Below are positions 60,237-64,000 of a DNA stretch of 64,000 nt, piece by piece (positions within the stretch are counted from its first letter, which is position 1; every line of letters starts with the position of its first letter). Source of the stretch: Talinum fruticosum (taxonomy: Eukaryota > Streptophyta > Magnoliopsida > Caryophyllales > Talinaceae); assembly GCA_021018815.1 (NCBI GenBank), contig JAITYX010000021.1, positions 3,439,001 through 3,503,000 of the forward strand, given 5' to 3'. The notes under the pieces were generated by a model that saw only the letters and a program-made list of their open reading frames with translations, made no database searches and was not told the origin of the DNA. A program made the translations under genes and the position numbers.

Positions 60237-62219
60237 ATGTCGTTTTTAGGGACCCAGCAGAAATGCAAGGTCTGCGACAAGACTGTGTATCTGATGGATC
60301 AGATTTCTGCAGATGGAGTTGCTTATCACAAGTCTTGCTTCAAATGCAACCATTGCAAAAGTCGTCTTCAGGTCTCTCTTTCTCCCTCTGGCTATCTTTT
60401 CCGTTGTGCGATCTTGATTAGAATGTCTAAGACACGTCGATGCTCAAAAGATTTAAAATTGGTGAAAATTCCTACTATTAGTTGTTCATGTTTTCTGTTG
60501 GTTTTTTATTCTGGGAAATTTGGGTCAATTTTGTGTTGGTGACCAGGAGTTGACTAGCTAAGGTATGCAGTTCCTGGCTTACTGTAAAGTGGATCAAATA
60601 ACAATCTTTATGGGGTTTTGATACTTTGGTGGACTTCTAATCAGATTAATGCTAGAATTTCGCATGATACAGAAGTCAGTTATATAAGAACCCTCGCCGA
60701 AATAAAGGTGCTAAAACAATTATTCATGGTGTATGAATCAGAATTATGACCAGTTATTGAATTTGGATCAGTTGGGGAACGTGTGGGTGATTTTCAAATC
60801 CTTTGATCAATTAGCATGGCTGTTGGTATGGCATTTCGTGCAAGCATTCGGGTTCATCATGTATATAGCTGGGTGAAACCTCTATTAAGATGGAATTCCA
60901 AAACCAACTATTGTAAAAGGAGTGAAAAGAGGCATTTGAGGCATAATTTACTTGTAACGATTCTTGTTGCTATTATTCTTTGCTTTGGGTTTGTACTGGT
61001 CGTTTTATATGGTTTATATAGGTAAGTGTGTGGGCTAATATAAGTGGCTTCTTGTTTGCAGCTGCACAATTATTCATCAATGGAGGGTGTTCTCTACTGT
61101 AAACCTCATTTTGAGCAGCTGTTCAAAGAGTCGGGAAGTTTCAACAAGAACTTTCAGTCCCGTGTGTACCTCATATCCTTATTACTAGTACATGAAAGAC
61201 AAGAATATCTTTTGTTTTTGGAAAATTTTAATGGAGTTATATTCATTTGCAGCAACTGTAAAGCTAGCTGAAAAGTCACCTGAGTTGAAGCCTGAGCTGG
61301 TAAATTTCCCTCATTGTCGCAGATTCCTCATAACATCTGCAGAACCTATTTTATTTCTTCTCTGATGTCCTATTCTACAATTTGGTCTCAGACAAGGTCA
61401 CCAAGCAAAGCTGCGAGTATGTTTTCCGGAACTCAAGAAAAATGTTCAACTTGTTCTAAAACCGTTTATCCTCTGGAAAAGGTATTGTGTTTTTGACTTC
61501 ATAGACTCTTAATCTGTTAGGTTCTCTCCAGGGGGAAAAATGTTGGATGTTGCTGTTGTTCAGAGGATAACTGCAATCACATGTCAGCATTTGCTAGCAG
61601 GGTTCACCACCCTGTGGCTCCCAACTGAAACAATAGCAAAAAGCGACTGAACTGTGAACAAGATGATCAAAATGCATAACAAGACATGCATAAGCCTTCA
61701 ACCATCAGCTTAATGGAACAATACTTTTGATTGAGAGTCACTTTGCATGTCTTAGCCTTTTTGGCCCGATAAGTCCAGCGTTTTTGCATGAAGACTTGAA
61801 AAGGCATGCCAGTGCACTTAAAAAACCTAACCCTACTCTTTCAACTGTCATCTTAAACATTTGGTTTAGTTGGCTCTTAACACATGCTATACATGAGAAG
61901 TGATGCCGGAGAGAGTTCTTATGCTTTCTAAATGTATCCTATGCTGTTTCCTGATCACTGAATTGTCCTTGCTAATACCCATCAGGTGACAGTGGAAGGC
62001 CAGTTCTACCACAAGTCTTGTTTCAAGTGTTCACATGGTGGCTGCTCAATCACCCCTTCAAACTATGCTGCCCTTGACGGAATCCTCTACTGCAAGCATC
62101 ATTTCTCACAGCTATTCAGGGAGAAAGGCAGCTACGTGCATATTATGAAGTCTGCGTCTGTGAAGCGTGGAGCAGCCCCTGTTCCTGAAGTTGTTGAGAC
62201 TACAGTCCCAGAGCCGTGA
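60237..62219 (+). CDS. LIM-domain protein, WLIM1-type
   Basis: Plant two-LIM proteins bind and bundle actin filaments and may also act in the nucleus. Exons 60237-60371, 61062-61161, 61253-61299, 61392-61481 and 61986-62219 join in frame to 201 residues, the normal size of the family. LIM domain 1 (residues about 10-62) has CKVC, HKSCFKCNHC and CKPHF zinc ligands. LIM domain 2 (about 107-160) has CSTC, HKSCFKCSHGGC and CKHHF. The linker carries the RSPSKAASMFSGTQEKC stretch typical of WLIM1. The short C-terminal tail is rich in Val, Pro and Glu. All ligands are present, no frame break occurs and every splice site is GT-AG. The exon 2/3 junction uses CCC|GTGTGT and CAG|CAACTG, giving QSPTVKLAEK. 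Confidence 0.93.
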
Positions 62220-63241
62220 GTCCCTCATACATTATTGGATAGTATCATCTTCTTACAAAGAAAAGACTTTTGCTTCCCCATTATGTTGTATTATCATCTA
62301 TATTGGCTGTTTCTGGTGTTTTGCATTCAAAATGTTCAGAAACTAATGTAAGAAGGTTCTTGTAATTGTGTGGCAAATGGAGGTTTTCATGGCCTGCTAT
62401 ATTTAAGAGGGTTCATCTAAATGTGTAACATCTTGAATTATTAACATGAAAACTATGAAATATTATTACATTAAAAAACCAATTACAGATTGAATTTTAA
62501 GAAGTTGAGTTGGTTGACGTCCCCTAAGAAATGGGCTGCCTGTTCATCATAGTGAAAGAAACAATGAAAGGCAAAGAGAAGGCTCAATCAAGTCGTACAA
62601 GAAGTGGGAAGAAGAGCAATAGCAAAAAGAAAACCCCATCAAAAAGAAATACCATTAAAATGCTAAGAGTATGCAAAGTTATTAGAAGACTTAGACCCTG
62701 TTTCTTTTAGTTGTAAAGAGTAATTAGATTATAAGTTTTAAAAAGTTATAAGAAGTTATGAGATAATTGTAATATCAATTGTAAAAAATTGTAAGCTTTA
62801 GAACTATGGTCAAGGAAAGAGTCTAACTGACGTAATTATTGATGATATTAGAAGTTTTGTTACTTTATTATCTAATCATTTAAAAGGGGAGGGAATACTG
62901 TGACGCACGTAATCGTGAGACAAGTGCCTAGGGAGGGCAATGTTTTTTCTGTGAATGATGTAGATTTTCTGTCTAGCATCCTTCAACTATCGGAATTGGA
63001 TTTAAGGTAATAAAGTATCTCCCCTTTTACCTAAAAAAAACTATGAACTAAAATTAAAAATAACATAGATTTATCTGCACATCCATATCAACAATGAGCA
63101 ATTTCTAACCTCTTTAAACAAAAAAATCTCAGCAATTTCTAACGGGTGGTACTAATTGTGTTATTACATAAGGATTAATCCATCCAATTTGGAAAAAATA
63201 AAAATAAAAATTGATATCATAAAAAATAAAAAACGCTTACA
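62220..63241. other. LIM-gene 3' flank and PCNA upstream spacer
   Basis: A+T-rich, including the LIM 3' untranslated region. No coding frame. Confidence 0.5.
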
Positions 63242-63250
63242 TTTGGCGCC
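63242..63250 (+). promoter_or_regulatory. E2F site in the PCNA promoter
   Basis: TTTGGCGCC matches the E2F/DP consensus TTTSSCGC. It lies about 185 bases upstream of the PCNA ATG and 14 bases before the second site. Confidence 0.75.
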
Positions 63251-63263
63251 ATCCACTAGATTT

Positions 63264-63272
63264 TTTCCCGCC
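63264..63272 (+). promoter_or_regulatory. Second E2F site in the PCNA promoter
   Basis: TTTCCCGCC is a textbook E2F/DP element. Paired E2F sites upstream of PCNA are known to drive S-phase expression in plants. Confidence 0.8.
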
Positions 63273-63285
63273 ATTTCCCCTCCCC

Positions 63286-63292
63286 ATAAATA
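63286..63292 (+). promoter_or_regulatory. TATA-like box of PCNA
   Basis: ATAAATA within CCCATAAATACGG, about 20 bases after the second E2F site and 135 before the ATG. A (CT)n tract at about 63346-63363 lies in the predicted leader. Confidence 0.65.
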
Positions 63293-63426
63293 CGGAGGCA
63301 ACGCTGCTGGGCAGAAACAGTGTCCATTTTACCACCCACAAACACACTCTCTCTCTCTCTCTCCTTCCTCTTGTTCATCATCTTCTTCTTTTCAAACTTT
63401 GGGAAGCCCAGACCCAGAAGAGAAAA

Positions 63427-63745
63427 ATGTTCGAATTGAGGCTGGTACAGGGGAGTCTCCTGAAGAAGGTGATAGACGCCATCAAAGACCTTGTGCTTGA
63501 TGCCAACTTCGACTGTTCCTCCACCGGATTCTCTCTCCAGGCCATGGATTCCAGCCACGTCGCCCTCGTCTCCCTCCTCCTCCGCTCGGAGGGCTTCGAG
63601 CACTTCCGCTGCGATCGCTCCATCTCCATGGGCATGAGCATCCCTAACATGGCCAAGATGCTCAAGTGCGCCGGAGCCGATGACATCATCACCATCAAAG
63701 CCGATGACGGCACTGATACCGTCACCTTCATGTTCGAAAGCCCTT
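63427..63745 (+). CDS. PCNA: Proliferating cell nuclear antigen, first exon (partial, runs off window)
   Basis: PCNA is the trimeric ring clamp that holds DNA polymerases and repair factors on DNA in the nucleus. Exon 1 encodes the first 106 residues: [49 protein letters not shown], then [19 protein letters not shown] and the acidic [18 protein letters not shown]. These are near-identical to other plant PCNAs. The exon ends CCCTT|GTGAGT at 63745, the donor position usual for plant PCNA genes. The remainder of about 160 residues lies beyond the window, after an intron still running at 64000. No frame break. Frame reading past 63745 is intron. Confidence 0.97.
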
Positions 63746-64000
63746 GTGAGTATTTCTACTATTCCTCATTTCATGGTTCTTTGCTTTTTATTTGTTGATT
63801 GAGATTATCGATTTCTGTTCTTTTGCATTTGTTGTTTGTTTGGAGAATTTTATGAATTGGGGTTCTTTTGTTTTGATTTTACTAAGAGGAAATGTGATGG
63901 AGTTAGGGAATTCGTTGAAATCGTCAAGAAAATGGTGTGATTCTTGATCTGGGCGGAATGAGTTTGTTGATGGGTTGCCCTAGATTGCTTGTTATTCCAT

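Noticed and set aside
1..64000. CRISPR arrays, bacterial operons, viral insertions or a biosynthetic gene cluster
   Set aside because: The DNA is plant nuclear; no repeat-spacer array or viral protein signature is visible, and the neighbouring genes share no pathway.

Overview
This is nuclear DNA from a flowering plant, almost certainly a eudicot. Genes with short GT-AG introns are islands in A+T-rich spacer full of microsatellites and small transposable elements. The products are plant-typical: the jasmonate receptor COI1, a lignin-type laccase, a DIVARICATA-like MYB, a WLIM1-type LIM protein, a SRC2-like C2 protein, a BAHD acyltransferase and PCNA. The species cannot be told from the sequence alone.

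Layout. 1-5.07 kb: spacer with an LTR-like tandem duplication and a hAT-like terminus. 5.08-6.68 kb: BAHD acyltransferase (+), frame broken. 6.7-13.0 kb: spacer with two adjacent non-autonomous transposons (10.07-11.58 kb). 13.07-13.94 kb: C2-domain gene (-). 14.85-20.13 kb: four-exon gene of unknown function (+). 20.1-33.0 kb: a 13 kb gene-free stretch with a Stowaway-like MITE family, a nested insertion and a 110-bp tandem repeat. 33.0-38.2 kb: COI1 (+). 38.2-45.4 kb: spacer with a LINE remnant and a 470-bp foldback MITE. 45.4-47.5 kb: MYB (-). 48.97-49.50 kb: two MITEs of one family in inverted orientation. 49.92 kb: tRNA-Arg(CCU). 50.6-53.0 kb: laccase (-). 54.7-58.4 kb: nine-exon helical-repeat (TTI2-like) gene (+). 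60.2-62.2 kb: LIM gene (+). 63.43 kb to the end: first exon of PCNA (+), with E2F sites upstream.

The genes look like ordinary neighbours, not a pathway cluster. I found no evidence of an undescribed biosynthetic or defence system. The most striking pattern is technical or evolutionary. Five unrelated genes (BAHD, the 15.2 kb gene, COI1, MYB, TTI2-like) each lose frame, and every break lies at a run of one base. Each is explained by one base missing from that run, or two in adjacent runs at the first BAHD site. This points to systematic homopolymer under-calling in the source assembly rather than to five pseudogenes, although the BAHD gene, with four break sites, could be a real pseudogene. 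Exon boundaries were derived by hand from splice consensus and reading-frame continuity.
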